Assembly (NCBI GenBank): GCA_017615125.1
Contig: JAGAAS010000066.1
Span: 1 to 47,107, forward strand
Source: Bacteroidaceae bacterium
GTDB lineage: Bacteria; Bacteroidota; Bacteroidia; Bacteroidales; Bacteroidaceae
DNA: 47,107 nt
Reading direction: 5' to 3'
Shown in pieces: positions 1-8,331 of the stretch. The translations under genes were made by a program, and so were the position numbers. The notes beneath the pieces are model-generated. The model made no database searches. It was not told where the DNA came from and saw nothing but the letters and a program-made list of their open reading frames with translations. The first letter of the stretch is position 1. The number at the start of each line of letters is the position of its first letter.

Positions 1-20
1 AAGAGGGCTCTTCTGACGGA

Positions 21-1262
21 TTATTGATTGCGCAGTCTTTCGAAATTCATCCTTGACAATTGCGTTTGTGCGTACTCTTTGGTGATAGTGACACTTTTCT
101 TTCGTCCCGAAGGCGTTTCGTACATCGCGTCGATCATGATGCTCTCGACGATGGAGCGCAATCCGCGTGCGCCGAGCTTGAACTCGATGGCTTTGTCGAC
201 GATGAAGTCGTAGACGTCGGGATTGAAGGTGAGGGTTACCCCGTCCATCTCGAAAAGCTTGATGTACTGCTTGACGATAGCGTTCTTCGGCTCGGTGAGG
301 ATTTGTCGGAGTGCCTCGCGCGAAAGCGGCTCAAGATAGGTGAGCACGGGAAGTCGGCCGATGATTTCGGGGATAAGGCCGAAGGACTTCAGGTCTTGCG
401 GAGCAATGTACTGCATCATGTTCTCCTTGTCGATGCGGTAGGTGTTCTCGACGTTCCCGTAGCCGACGACGTGCGTGTTGAGGCGCTGGGCGATTTTCCG
501 CTCTATGCCGTCGAAGGCTCCTCCGCAGATGAAGAGGATGTCTTTGGTGTTCACGGGAATCATTTTCTGCTCGGGATGCTTGCGTCCTCCCTGCGGGGGA
601 ACGAGGACCACGCTTCCTTCCAGCAGCTTGAGCAGTCCTTGCTGCACGCCTTCTCCGCTTACGTCGCGAGTGATGGAAGGGTTGTCGCCCTTGCGAGCAA
701 TCTTATCTATCTCGTCGATGAAGACAATGCCTCGCTCGGTAGCCTTCACATCGTAGTCGGCAGCCTGGAGGAGGCGCGTGAGGATGCTCTCGATGTCTTC
801 GCCCACGTATCCTGCTTCGGTGAGCACGGTAGCGTCGACGATGGTGAAGGGTACGTCAAGCAACTTGGCGATAGTGCGAGCGAGCAGCGTCTTCCCCGTA
901 CCTGTGGCGCCGACCATGATGATGTTGCTCTTCTCTATCTCCACATCGTCGCCCTTGTCTGTCTGGGCGAGGCGCTTGTAGTGATTGTAGACGGAGACAG
1001 CGAGGATACGCTTGGCAGCATCCTGCCCGATGACGTATTGGTCGAGGAACGCCTTGATTTCTTTCGGCTTGGGAAGTTTCTTGTTCTTTCCCTTTTCCTT
1101 GTCGTCGTCCTTCTGCTTGCTGGCAACCATCTGGTCGACAATCTCCTTCGCCTGCAACACGCATTCGTTGCAGATGAAGCCGTGGAGCCCTTGCAGCAGG
1201 TAGATTCCGTTCTCACCCTCCTGCCGTCCGCAGAAATCACAGCGATTCTTTTTTGTCGGCAT
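21..1262 (-). CDS. clpX: ATP-dependent Clp protease ATP-binding subunit ClpX
   Basis: AAA+ unfoldase that recognises tagged or native substrates, unfolds them with ATP and feeds them to ClpP in the cytoplasm. With the start at 1262 the protein has 413 aa, the usual ClpX length. Visible: N-terminal C4 zinc finger (Cys8, Cys11, Cys31, Cys34), Walker A GATGTGKT (118-125), pore loop GYVG (151-154), Walker B IVFIDEID (about 179-186), an RKH-type loop (GGRKHPEQ), a VGYG loop in the position of the ClpP-docking IGF loop, and sensor-2 GARGLRS near the C-terminus. A longer reading from 1301 would overlap clpP; the ATG at 1262 lies 10 nt after the clpP stop, and homologues begin just before the zinc finger, so I chose it. 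Last gene of the tig-clpP-clpX set. Identification is secure; only the start is open. Confidence 0.97.
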   Translation of the reverse strand: MPTKKNRCDFCGRQEGENGIYLLQGLHGFICNECVLQAKEIVDQMVASKQKDDDKEKGKNKKLPKPKEIKAFLDQYVIGQDAAKRILAVSVYNHYKRLAQTDKGDDVEIEKSNIIMVGATGTGKTLLARTIAKLLDVPFTIVDATVLTEAGYVGEDIESILTRLLQAADYDVKATERGIVFIDEIDKIARKGDNPSITRDVSGEGVQQGLLKLLEGSVVLVPPQGGRKHPEQKMIPVNTKDILFICGGAFDGIERKIAQRLNTHVVGYGNVENTYRIDKENMMQYIAPQDLKSFGLIPEIIGRLPVLTYLEPLSREALRQILTEPKNAIVKQYIKLFEMDGVTLTFNPDVYDFIVDKAIEFKLGARGLRSIVESIMIDAMYETPSGRKKSVTITKEYAQTQLSRMNFERLRNQ

Positions 1263-1272
1263 CGGAGTCAGT

Positions 1273-1941
1273 TTATTTTGAGCGTGTGAGAACTTCGTCA
1301 ATCATGCCGTATTCCTTAGCTTCCTGGGCTGTCATCCAGTAGTCACGGTCGCTGTCGGCCCATACTTTCTCGAAATCGGTATGCGAGTGGTCTGCGATGA
1401 TGGTGTAGAGCTCTTTCTTCAGCTTCTGTATTTCGCGTGCGGTAATCTCGATGTCGCTGGCCTGTCCCTGCGCGCCTCCCATAGGCTGGTGTATCATCAC
1501 GCGGCTGTGGGTGAGGGCGGAGCGCTTTCCTTCCTTGCCCGACACGAGAAGCACGGCTGCCATCGATGCTGCCATTCCTGTGCAGATGGTAGCGACGTCG
1601 CTCGAGATGAACTGCATGGTGTCGTAGATGCCAAGTCCGGCGTACACGCTACCTCCAGGGCTGTTGATGTAGATGCTGATGTCCTTGCCGTTGTCAACGG
1701 AGTCGAGGTAGAGCAGCTGTGCCTGAAGCGTGTTGGCGGTGTAGTCGTCGATCTGCGTGCCGAGGAAGATGATGCGGTCCATCATCAGACGGCTGAAGAC
1801 ATCCATCTGGGTGACGTTGAGCTGGCGCTCCTCGAGGATATAGGGGTTAAGGTACTGACTCTGGACTTTGATGACGTCGTCGAGTACCATGCTGTTGATG
1901 TTGAGGCGCTTGGTAGCGAATTTCTTGAAGTCGTCTTGCAT
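1273..1941 (-). CDS. clpP: ATP-dependent Clp protease proteolytic subunit ClpP
   Basis: Serine peptidase that forms the tetradecameric degradation chamber used by ClpX. The 222-aa protein shows the full catalytic triad: Ser126 in TGMAASMA, His151 in MIHQPMGG and Asp200 in DRDYW. The Ser-His and His-Asp spacings (25 and 49 residues) equal those of E. coli ClpP. The INSPGG strand before the active site is present. The N-terminus is about 25 residues longer than the mature E. coli chain, consistent with a processed propeptide, though that is inference. Located between tig and clpX on the same strand, with 100 nt to tig and 10 nt to clpX, so the three are probably co-transcribed; a hairpin in the tig-clpP gap could tune this. 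Confidence 0.97.
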   Translation of the reverse strand: MQDDFKKFATKRLNINSMVLDDVIKVQSQYLNPYILEERQLNVTQMDVFSRLMMDRIIFLGTQIDDYTANTLQAQLLYLDSVDNGKDISIYINSPGGSVYAGLGIYDTMQFISSDVATICTGMAASMAAVLLVSGKEGKRSALTHSRVMIHQPMGGAQGQASDIEITAREIQKLKKELYTIIADHSHTDFEKVWADSDRDYWMTAQEAKEYGMIDEVLTRSK

Positions 1942-1985
1942 GGTTGTTCTTTTTGTGGTTTGAAGTTAATAGTTTATGAAGAGGA

Positions 1986-2023
1986 GGGAAAATCAGGAGG
2001 CTGTGTGCCTCCCGATGTTTCCC
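1986..2023 (-). terminator. Nested hairpin between tig and clpP
   Basis: The 100-nt tig-clpP gap holds a nested inverted repeat: outer arms GGGAAA/TTTCCC, then ATC/GAT, then GGAGG/CCTCC around a 7-nt loop. On the minus strand no T-run follows, so a full intrinsic terminator is unlikely. An attenuator, processing site or partial terminator that sets tig against clpPX levels would fit better. Structure is seen in the sequence; function is inferred. Confidence 0.4.
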
Positions 2024-2041
2024 TGCTGGATGCGTGGTGTT

Positions 2042-3403
2042 TTATTTTTCTTCGAAGAGCTTGTTGAAGTCCTCGGTGCTGACGCTCTTTTTCTTGAGCT
2101 TGACGGCTTTCTTAAGAGCGGCGATGAGCTTTGTCTCAATGGCTCTGTCGGCCAGGTTCTGCACGGAGTCTTTCTTCGTGAGCATCTCCTTGGAATAGTT
2201 GGCGAGGAGCTCGTCGGGAACGTTGGTCATGCCGTACTGGGCAAACTGTGCGCGTACGGCTTCCTTTGCCTGAGCCTCGATGTCGCTGTTCTCAACCTTG
2301 ATGTTTGCGTCGCGGATGAGTCGCTCGTAGATGAGGTGCCACTGGAGCTCCTCCACCGTCTTGGGATACTCTTCCTCCATCTTGGCGACGTCTTTGTCCT
2401 CGCGGTTGCTGAGGAGGATTTTCTTCAGCAGGTCGTCGGCGAAGGGGAGCTTGCCGATGCGGTCCATCATGTGCTTGCGGAAGTCGAGGAGGAAGCGGTA
2501 GTCGCTCTCGGGGGCAAGCTGGGCGGCGATGTCGGCCTTCACTTTTGCCTTGAACTCTTCCTCGCTCTTCACAACGCCTTCACCGTACACCTGGTCGAAA
2601 AGCTGCTGGTTGAGCTCGCCCGGCACGAAGCGCGTGATGTCGGTAATCTGGAAGCTGAAGTCGCCGCTGACGTTCTTGGCCTCTTCCTTGCTGATGCCGA
2701 GCAGGGTGGTGAGCTCCGTCTCGTTTCCGTCGTAGGCCTTGCGGGGATTGATGGTGATGATGTCGTCCTTCTTCGTTCCGTTGAAGAGGGCCTTGCTCTC
2801 GTCGTTGCGCATGTACTGGGGCAGCATCGTGGCGTTCTCGTGACGGATGCCGCCTTCCTTGGTGTTGCCGGCTTCGTCGAGCTCGCTGATGATTCCCTTC
2901 ACCATATCGCCGTCCTGGTATTCGTCGACGCTGTCGTAGCGCCCGTTGCGCTGGGTGTACGAGCCAATCTGGTTGTCAACCATCTCGTCGGTAACCTTGA
3001 TGGTGTAGTAGGGGACGACATCTTCAGCGCTGAGGGTGGCGTCGAACTGCGGGGCGATGGCGAGGTCGAACTCGAAGCTCATCTCCTCGTCTTCCTCGAT
3101 ATTCACCTTCTTCTGCTGTTCCTCGTTGGGGAGAGGTTCGCCAAGAACGTCCACCTTGTTGTCCTTGATGTAGTTGTAGATGGCTTCCTGCAGCAGCTTG
3201 TTGATTTCGTCCACCTTGATGGCGGTTCCGTACTGCTTCTTGACGAGGCTCATGGGCACCATTCCGGGACGGAAGCCGGGGAAGTTGGCTTTCTTGCGGA
3301 AGTTCTTGAGCGACTGGTTTACTTTCTCTTCATAGTCGGCGGGGGCCAACGTTACGGTAAGCTTGGCGCTTACGTCGTTAAGGTTTTGTAGTTTAATGTC
3401 CAT
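2042..3403 (-). CDS. tig: Trigger factor (ribosome-associated chaperone)
   Basis: Ribosome-bound folding factor that meets nascent chains at the exit tunnel. The 453-aa product carries the N-terminal ribosome-docking signature GFRPGMVP (about 43-50), followed by a central peptidyl-prolyl isomerase-like segment and a long helical, highly charged C-terminal arm domain ending in KLFEEK. Overall length fits Bacteroidota trigger factors. The central FKBP-like part is divergent, as is common in the phylum, so catalytic isomerase activity cannot be inferred. First gene of tig-clpP-clpX, with a strong Bacteroidota promoter just upstream (3446-3477) giving a leader of roughly 40 nt. The order tig-clpP-clpX couples nascent-chain folding with quality-control proteolysis. 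Confidence 0.95.
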   Translation of the reverse strand: MDIKLQNLNDVSAKLTVTLAPADYEEKVNQSLKNFRKKANFPGFRPGMVPMSLVKKQYGTAIKVDEINKLLQEAIYNYIKDNKVDVLGEPLPNEEQQKKVNIEEDEEMSFEFDLAIAPQFDATLSAEDVVPYYTIKVTDEMVDNQIGSYTQRNGRYDSVDEYQDGDMVKGIISELDEAGNTKEGGIRHENATMLPQYMRNDESKALFNGTKKDDIITINPRKAYDGNETELTTLLGISKEEAKNVSGDFSFQITDITRFVPGELNQQLFDQVYGEGVVKSEEEFKAKVKADIAAQLAPESDYRFLLDFRKHMMDRIGKLPFADDLLKKILLSNREDKDVAKMEEEYPKTVEELQWHLIYERLIRDANIKVENSDIEAQAKEAVRAQFAQYGMTNVPDELLANYSKEMLTKKDSVQNLADRAIETKLIAALKKAVKLKKKSVSTEDFNKLFEEK

Positions 3404-3445
3404 TCTTTTATGATGTTATTTTGATTCCTTGTCTGTTTAAGGGCT

Positions 3446-3477
3446 GCAAAGGTAGTGCTTTTTTCGTGAAAATCCAA
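3446..3477 (-). promoter_or_regulatory. Promoter of tig-clpP-clpX
   Basis: On the minus strand a -7 box TACCTTTG (followed by C) lies at 3447-3454 and a -33 TTG at 3475-3477, 20 nt apart, matching the Bacteroidota sigma-ABfr consensus. It is about 40 nt upstream of the tig ATG. Confidence 0.75.
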
Positions 3478-3932
3478 TCTTCTCTCCTTATTTTATTTAA
3501 AGGGCCTCGTTCTTTCCGGTTTGGGCCGTCAAAATGGGGTGCTTCCAGAGGTGTCTGTAGGGACGATTTTTTTAGCCTGAAATATGAAGAAAGAATCTCG
3601 CCGTATGAAGAAGGGAAAAATTTTTTTCCTTCTCGAAAAATTTTTTTGGAGAAAGAAAAAATATGTGGGATTTATGTACTGCTATTCAAAATGGGTTAAA
3701 TGATAAACGGGGCTTTTTCTTAATATCGGTACATAGTTCGGAAAAGTTCTGCGAATTTTGGAATCTGGTATACGTATAACGCTAAAAATTTTGTGGAATC
3801 TGCTGTCTTATTGCTCTATAAGTTCCTTGTTTATTGGGTGGAAAGGGAAAAATTCTTGCGTAGGATACAAATGCTTCAGTCGCCTTTCGGGAGAGTGGGG
3901 AGTGTCGTTTCCCTCATCGGGGAAAGAGGCTC
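3478..3932. other. Gene-free stretch upstream of tig
   Basis: About 455 nt between the 3' end of the M6 protease gene and the tig promoter. It holds copy A of the 21-bp modular repeat (3586-3668) and otherwise AT-rich sequence. A short inverted repeat TTTCCC/GGGAAA at 3908-3925 lies just after the protease stop but has no T-run. Open frames here show no recognisable protein features. Confidence 0.6.
3586..3668 (+). repeat. 21-bp modular intergenic repeat, copy A
   Basis: Four consecutive units of 21, 21, 20 and 21 nt. Unit 1 is GAAGAAAGA plus ATCTCGCCGTAT; unit 2 is GAAGAAGGG plus an A5T7 tract; unit 3 starts with CCTTCTC, the reverse complement of the GAGAAGG block, so it is partly inverted; unit 4 starts with GGAGAAAGA. 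Units 2 and 3 together form a hairpin. The same modules recur at 10711-10800, 15741-15900 and 41693-41768. The copy lies about 110 nt upstream of the tig promoter. Confidence 0.8.
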
Positions 3933-5603
3933 TTAGTGGGAAAAGATGCCCGACTTGTCGAGCTGCTTGACGTACCTGCCGTCCTTCCGCACGATGCGTA
4001 TCGAGCTGTTGAGGTAGTAGGGTGTTTCCGCTTCCTCCTGCTCTGCGGCAGGGAGCTCTCGTCGGATGGAGGTATCTACATATCCGTTGAAGTTGAACCG
4101 ACAGGGTCCTCCCTTTTCGCGGGTGATGCCCTTGAGAGGCTTGTTCATCGTGTTGCCGAACGAAGTGATGCTTGCGGGAGTCGTCTCGGGCCCGAATGCG
4201 TGGTTCTCGGCACCGAAGAGCTGCTTGTCGACGGTTTCGAAGGAGTAGTCGTTGTTGGCTGGAACGATGTAGTAGCGGTGCCGGTTTCTGTCAGTGTTCA
4301 CATGATTGCTCGTCCAGGCCGATGCGTCGTAGTTGACGCACGAAATCATGAGCCCGTAGGTGGGGGAGTGGCTGTACCAGTTGCCCCAGATGCTGTCGTT
4401 AGGGCATTCGACACGCTGGATGTTCTCAAACACAAAGTAGGAGGTGGTATCCTCGTCGTTGACGAAGGCGCGCCAGCCTGTGGGCACCTCGTTGGTAGGG
4501 CTCAGGGCGATGGTGTCGGGCTCCGAGAGCGTCTGCATGGGAATCCATCCGAGCGAATATCTCTCGAACGAAGTATATCCTTGCGGCACGAATCCCTCGG
4601 CTGCGTACATACCATAATCCATTACGCTCCAGTAGTCGACGGCAAAGTCGTCCCTGTCGTTGACGTTGTAGAAGTCGGGCAGCCCGACGATGTGGCTGAA
4701 CTCGTGCACAAAGGTGCCGATGCCGTTAATGGCCTTGGTGTCGAGGAGAAGCTCCGAGGAGCAGGCGAACTTGGAGATGCTCATGTCGCCGAGCGTGAGC
4801 GGGGAGGAGAGGTTCCACGCCTTTGCCCAGATGCTGTTCGGCCCCCCGTATTGTGCCTCGTCGGGCCCGGCGTAGACGATGTAGACGAAATCGACAAATC
4901 CGTCGTCGTCCCCGTCGTAATCGGTGAAGTCGGAGAGCCCCTGATCGTACACTTTCTGGCACGCTTCCTTCACCATCTGTCGCACGTTGACGTCGCTGCC
5001 GGCTCCTCCGCGCCCGTTCCCTCCGTAATAGGCTTGCGTGCTATCCATCCGGATGGGACCGATGACGTCGAACGTGGGGCGGAACTTGCCGAAGGACTGA
5101 TCGTGAAAGTAGTCCCTCACGCTTCCCGGAACGGTACACGAGAGGCGCAGCGTGTCGCCGATGGCCTGGCTCCACTCGTTGATGGTGATCTCCTCGCTGT
5201 AGTGCTCGGCATTGAACCTGTTGGAGAGGAGCAAATGGATGGAGTCGTTGCTGACGGAGAACGGAAGGTCGGTGAAAGAGACAAGGATGACAACGCCGTG
5301 TACCGTGCCGGTTGTGGGGAAGTCCTTCATGCGGTAAGCGCCCGTCTTGGCAAGAATCTTGTTGGCGGAGTGCTCTCGGTTGAAGTCGTCCCACGTGAAG
5401 GAAACGAGCGAGCCGTCTTCGTTCTCCTCCCAAAGGGCTCCTTCCTCTGTCTGATAGGCATGTCGGAACTCATCGCCGACAAGGCGTACCCTGAGGGTCG
5501 TTCCGTCAGGCATCGTCTTGTTGAAGAAGCCGCGTCGAGCCGGTCCTGCGCAGAGGATTGTCGTGCACAGGAACAGGATCAGGAGAAGGCTTGCTCGTTT
5601 CAT
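3933..5603 (-). CDS. Secreted M6 family metalloprotease
   Basis: Predicted extracytoplasmic zinc endopeptidase of the immune inhibitor A-like M6 family. The 556-aa product starts with a clear signal peptide (MKRASLLLILFLC..., cleavage near residue 20). The zinc motif is HEFSH (His300, Glu301, His304) followed by VGLPD with Asp310 as the likely third ligand; the extension HEFxHxxGLPDxY is diagnostic of M6. An acidic DYDGDDDG segment (about 228-235) could bind calcium. The C-terminal 200 residues contain no domain I can name. Longer readings reach back into lptB, but the ATG at 5603 starts the signal peptide 16 nt after the lptB stop, so I take it as the true start. Probably co-transcribed with lptB. 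Substrate unknown. Confidence 0.88.
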   Translation of the reverse strand: MKRASLLLILFLCTTILCAGPARRGFFNKTMPDGTTLRVRLVGDEFRHAYQTEEGALWEENEDGSLVSFTWDDFNREHSANKILAKTGAYRMKDFPTTGTVHGVVILVSFTDLPFSVSNDSIHLLLSNRFNAEHYSEEITINEWSQAIGDTLRLSCTVPGSVRDYFHDQSFGKFRPTFDVIGPIRMDSTQAYYGGNGRGGAGSDVNVRQMVKEACQKVYDQGLSDFTDYDGDDDGFVDFVYIVYAGPDEAQYGGPNSIWAKAWNLSSPLTLGDMSISKFACSSELLLDTKAINGIGTFVHEFSHIVGLPDFYNVNDRDDFAVDYWSVMDYGMYAAEGFVPQGYTSFERYSLGWIPMQTLSEPDTIALSPTNEVPTGWRAFVNDEDTTSYFVFENIQRVECPNDSIWGNWYSHSPTYGLMISCVNYDASAWTSNHVNTDRNRHRYYIVPANNDYSFETVDKQLFGAENHAFGPETTPASITSFGNTMNKPLKGITREKGGPCRFNFNGYVDTSIRRELPAAEQEEAETPYYLNSSIRIVRKDGRYVKQLDKSGIFSH

Positions 5604-5619
5604 GCTATGAAAGGTTCTT

Positions 5620-6564
5620 CTAAGCTTCTGTCGTATCGTCAGGTTCGGCTGGAACATCTTCGTTCTCGTCAGCTGGTGTGGGCACATCTGTAAGAGGAAC
5701 CTCGTCCTCAGTTACGGGCGTGGGCTCTTCGACTGGAGTCTCTTCAACTTCAGCTTCTGGCGTAGGCTCTTCTGTGTGAGGAATCTCGTCGGGAGCAACC
5801 ATGAAGTCTTTCTTGCGGAGTATGAAGTTGCTGCCGAGGTACTTGGCGCGCACGATGTCGTTGGCGGCGAGCTCCTCGGGCGTTCCCTGGAAGAGGATGC
5901 GTCCTTCAAACAGCAGGTAAGCCCGGTCGGTAATCGACAGCGTTTCCTGAACGTTATGATCTGTGATGAGAATCCCGATGTCCTTGTATTTCAGGCTCCA
6001 GACGATGCGCTGGATGTCTTCGACGGCAATCGGGTCGACGCCAGCGAAGGGCTCGTCGAGCATGATGAACTTAGGGTCGATGGCGAGGCATCGGGCAATC
6101 TCGGTACGTCGGCGCTCGCCTCCCGAGAGCTGGTCGCCCTTGTTCTTGCGCACCTTCTGGAGGTGGAACTCGGCGATGAGGCTCTCGAGCTTTTCCTTCT
6201 GCTCCTCGCGGCGGATGTCCTTGCGCATCTCCAGCACGGAGATGATGTTGTCCTCGACAGTCATCTTGCGGAAGACGCTGGCTTCCTGCGGCAGGTAGCC
6301 GATGCCTTTCGCCGCGCGCTTGTAGACGGGGAACCCGGTGATGTCCTCGTCGTCGATGAAAATCTTTCCTCCGTTGGTGGGGATAAGGCCTGTCGTCATG
6401 TAGAAGGATGTCGTCTTGCCGGCTCCGTTAGGGCCCAGCAGACCAACGATTTCTCCCTGGCGCACGTTGATTGACACGTTGTTGACAACGGTTCGCTTGC
6501 CGTAGCGCTTCACCAGTCCTTCGGTGCGCAGCATCATCTTGTGCTCTTCGTTCTGTTCTGTCAT
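5620..6564 (-). CDS. lptB: LPS export ABC transporter ATP-binding protein LptB, with C-terminal extension
   Basis: Cytoplasmic ATPase that drives lipopolysaccharide extraction from the inner membrane by LptFG and transfer via LptC to the outer membrane. Visible: Walker A GPNGAGKT (about 44-51), signature LSGGERRR, Walker B FIMLDEP, H-loop TDH, and the LptB-like stretch [15 protein letters not shown]. The family is normally near 240-250 aa; this one has 314 from the ATG at 6564 because a Pro/Glu/Thr-rich acidic tail of about 60 residues follows the core (from about [10 protein letters not shown] to DDTTEA). Further in-frame starts exist at 6603 and 6537. Promoter at 6626-6657. Followed by the M6 protease gene; divergent from mlaE. 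Confidence 0.93.
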   Translation of the reverse strand: MTEQNEEHKMMLRTEGLVKRYGKRTVVNNVSINVRQGEIVGLLGPNGAGKTTSFYMTTGLIPTNGGKIFIDDEDITGFPVYKRAAKGIGYLPQEASVFRKMTVEDNIISVLEMRKDIRREEQKEKLESLIAEFHLQKVRKNKGDQLSGGERRRTEIARCLAIDPKFIMLDEPFAGVDPIAVEDIQRIVWSLKYKDIGILITDHNVQETLSITDRAYLLFEGRILFQGTPEELAANDIVRAKYLGSNFILRKKDFMVAPDEIPHTEEPTPEAEVEETPVEEPTPVTEDEVPLTDVPTPADENEDVPAEPDDTTEA

Positions 6565-6625
6565 AGTGAGTACCAAAAACAAGGAAAGGATGTGGACAAT
6601 CATCCGTTCGGTTACAAAATTGCCT

Positions 6626-6657
6626 CAAAAGTATGCTTTTTTTCGTTGAAAGTCAAA
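6626..6657 (-). promoter_or_regulatory. Promoter of lptB
   Basis: Minus strand: -33 TTTG at 6654-6657, 20-nt spacer, -7 TACTTTTG at 6626-6633, a full match to the Bacteroidota consensus. Transcription would start near 6620. Confidence 0.75.
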
Positions 6658-6675
6658 CATAATAGGTTTTTTTAG

Positions 6676-6683
6676 TACTTTTG
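6676..6683 (+). promoter_or_regulatory. -7 box in front of mlaE
   Basis: Plus strand TACTTTTG at 6676-6683, only 5 nt before the mlaE ATG at 6689. No convincing -33 TTTG at 19-21 nt upstream is seen. If used, the mRNA would be leaderless or nearly so. Confidence 0.45.
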
Positions 6684-6688
6684 TGCGT

Positions 6689-7438
6689 ATGATCAGCCGG
6701 GCATTACAGACTCTGGGGCGTTATCTGCTTCTTATGAGACAGACGTTTACCCGTCCGCAGCGAATGAGGCTTTTCCTGAAGCAGGTGCTTCAGAATATGT
6801 ATTCGCTGGGGGTGAGCAGCATCCCGTTGGTGCTCGTCATCTCGTTGTTTATCGGTGCCCTGCTGGTGCTGCAGATCAAGCTGAACATTGACTTCCCCTG
6901 GCTCCCGCGCTTTGCCGTCGGGTATGCGACGCGCGAGGTGTTGCTGCTCGAGTTCTCCACAACGATTGTCGCCGTCATCCTGGCGGGGAAGGTGGGCTCG
7001 CACATTGCTTCCGAGATAGGGACGATGCGCGTGACGCAGCAGATCGATGCCCTTGACGTGATGGGAGTGAATTCCGCGAACTATGTGATTCTGCCCAAGG
7101 TGGTCGGCTTCGTAGCTTTTATCCCCGTCATCGACGTCCTGAGCGTGGCAGCAGGCCTACTGGGGGCTTTCGGGATCTGCTTCGTGATGAACATCATGCC
7201 GACAGAGACGCTCGCATTCGGCTTGCGTCACGACTTCAACGAGTGGTATGTATGGTCGGGATTCATCAAGGCCTTTGTCTTCGCCTTCATCATCAGCACC
7301 GTTGCCGCGTACTGTGGCTATCAGGTGCGCGGGGGCTCTGTGGAGGTAGGCAAGGCGAGCACCAATGCCGTTGTGTGGAGCAGCGTCATCATCTTGTTCT
7401 CCGACTTGTTGCTGACGAACCTTTTGTTAGGAAAGTAA
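6689..7438 (+). CDS. mlaE: MlaE family lipid-transport ABC permease
   Basis: Integral inner-membrane permease of the Mla/MCE phospholipid transport system that maintains outer-membrane lipid asymmetry. The 249-aa protein (ATG at 6689; a GTG at 6683 is also in frame) has an amphipathic N-terminus (MISRALQTLGRY) and five to six hydrophobic segments. It carries the MlaE/DUF140 hallmarks: EFSTTIVAVILAGKVGSHIASEIGTM around 90-120, and QIDALDVMGVN shortly after. The C-terminus ends SDLLLTNLLLGK. Its stop is separated by one nucleotide from the mlaF start, so the pair is translationally coupled. No MCE-domain partner (MlaD) lies in the window; in Bacteroidota it is often encoded apart. Confidence 0.92.
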   Translation: MISRALQTLGRYLLLMRQTFTRPQRMRLFLKQVLQNMYSLGVSSIPLVLVISLFIGALLVLQIKLNIDFPWLPRFAVGYATREVLLLEFSTTIVAVILAGKVGSHIASEIGTMRVTQQIDALDVMGVNSANYVILPKVVGFVAFIPVIDVLSVAAGLLGAFGICFVMNIMPTETLAFGLRHDFNEWYVWSGFIKAFVFAFIISTVAAYCGYQVRGGSVEVGKASTNAVVWSSVIILFSDLLLTNLLLGK

Positions 7439-7439
7439 A

Positions 7440-8189
7440 TTGATACAGGTAGACCATATCTCAAAGACCTTCGACGACGGGAGCGCTGCTCTGTCGGACG
7501 TCAGCGCGTCGTTCCGCGACGGCATCGTCAACCTCATCATCGGTCGGAGCGGAGCGGGAAAGACGGTTTTGCTGAAGTGTCTCGTGGGCTTGCTCAAGCC
7601 CGACGAGGGACGTGTGCTGTACGACGGGCGCGACTTCTTCGCCCTGCAGCGGAAGGAGCTCAGCCAGCTGCGTCGCGAGATAGGGATGCTGTTTCAGGGC
7701 TCGGCGCTGTTCGACTCGATGAATGTGCTCGACAACGTGATGTTCCCCCTCGTCATGTTCTCCGAGGGTAGCCGAAAGGAGCACAAAGCCCGTGCCGAGG
7801 AGTGCCTCGAGCGCGTCGGCATGCAGGAGGCCTTGGCGAAGATGCCTTCGGAGCTGAGCGGGGGCATGCAGAAGCGTGCGGCTATTGCCCGCGCTATCGT
7901 CCTAAACCCGCGCTATCTGTTCTGCGACGAGCCTAACTCGGGGCTGGACCCTGTGTCGTCGCTCATCATCGACGAGCTCATCAGCTCCATCACCCACGAG
8001 CTGGGGATGACGACGATTGTGAATACCCACGACATGAACTCCGTCTTCGGCATCGGCGAGAATATCCTTTTCATTCACGAGGGGCGTGCTTCGTGGAGCG
8101 GGACGAAGGAGGAACTCCGCCACTCGGGAAACGCGCAGCTCGAGGAGTTTATCATGCCTGCCTTCCGCCTGGCAGAGATGGGTCGCTGA
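7440..8189 (+). CDS. mlaF: MlaF family lipid-transport ABC ATP-binding protein
   Basis: ATPase that energises the MlaE permease. Visible in the 249-aa product: Walker A GRSGAGKT (35-42), signature LSGGMQKR, Walker B YLFCDEPNSGLDP and H-loop NTHDMNS. The start is a TTG at 7440 one nucleotide after the mlaE stop; the resulting N-terminus MIQVDHISKTF matches the first beta strand of MlaF proteins, and no ATG sits nearby, so the rare TTG start is well supported. A two-gene operon with mlaE, closed downstream by the hairpin at 8276-8307. Confidence 0.93.
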   Translation: MIQVDHISKTFDDGSAALSDVSASFRDGIVNLIIGRSGAGKTVLLKCLVGLLKPDEGRVLYDGRDFFALQRKELSQLRREIGMLFQGSALFDSMNVLDNVMFPLVMFSEGSRKEHKARAEECLERVGMQEALAKMPSELSGGMQKRAAIARAIVLNPRYLFCDEPNSGLDPVSSLIIDELISSITHELGMTTIVNTHDMNSVFGIGENILFIHEGRASWSGTKEELRHSGNAQLEEFIMPAFRLAEMGR

Positions 8190-8275
8190 ATGTACGGACG
8201 AGTGTCGGCATTCGGGCTTATATAGAAAAGCGCTCTGGGCGCGTTAAAATAACAAGTCCTTCGCGCGTATAAAAT

Positions 8276-8307
8276 AATAAGGAACGCACATGTGTGCGTT
8301 CCTTATT
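8276..8307. terminator. Bidirectional terminator between mlaF and the ppiD-like gene
   Basis: A perfect 15-bp stem (arms 8276-8290 and 8293-8307, sequence AATAAGGAACGCACA and its complement) with a 2-nt centre lies between two converging genes. A/T-rich flanks on both sides make it a plausible two-way terminator. Confidence 0.75.
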
Positions 8308-8331
8308 CTATTTAAGTCAAAAGCTCTCTGC

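Noticed and set aside
60-1289. Plus-strand open frame of 409 codons across clpX
   Set aside because: Antisense shadow of a clear clpX; its product is Val/Asp/Leu-rich without any domain. The same holds for long antisense frames over tig, the M6 protease, the ppiD-like gene, the TPR protein and the GH43 gene.
3421-3699. 92-codon frame over repeat copy A
   Set aside because: The frame is open because of the 21-nt period and A/T tracts; no signal for translation and no known domain. Kept only as a point under the repeat findings.
5603-5687. N-terminal extension of the M6 protease into lptB
   Set aside because: The extra 28 residues overlap the end of lptB and would bury the signal peptide; the ATG at 5603 begins a standard signal peptide.
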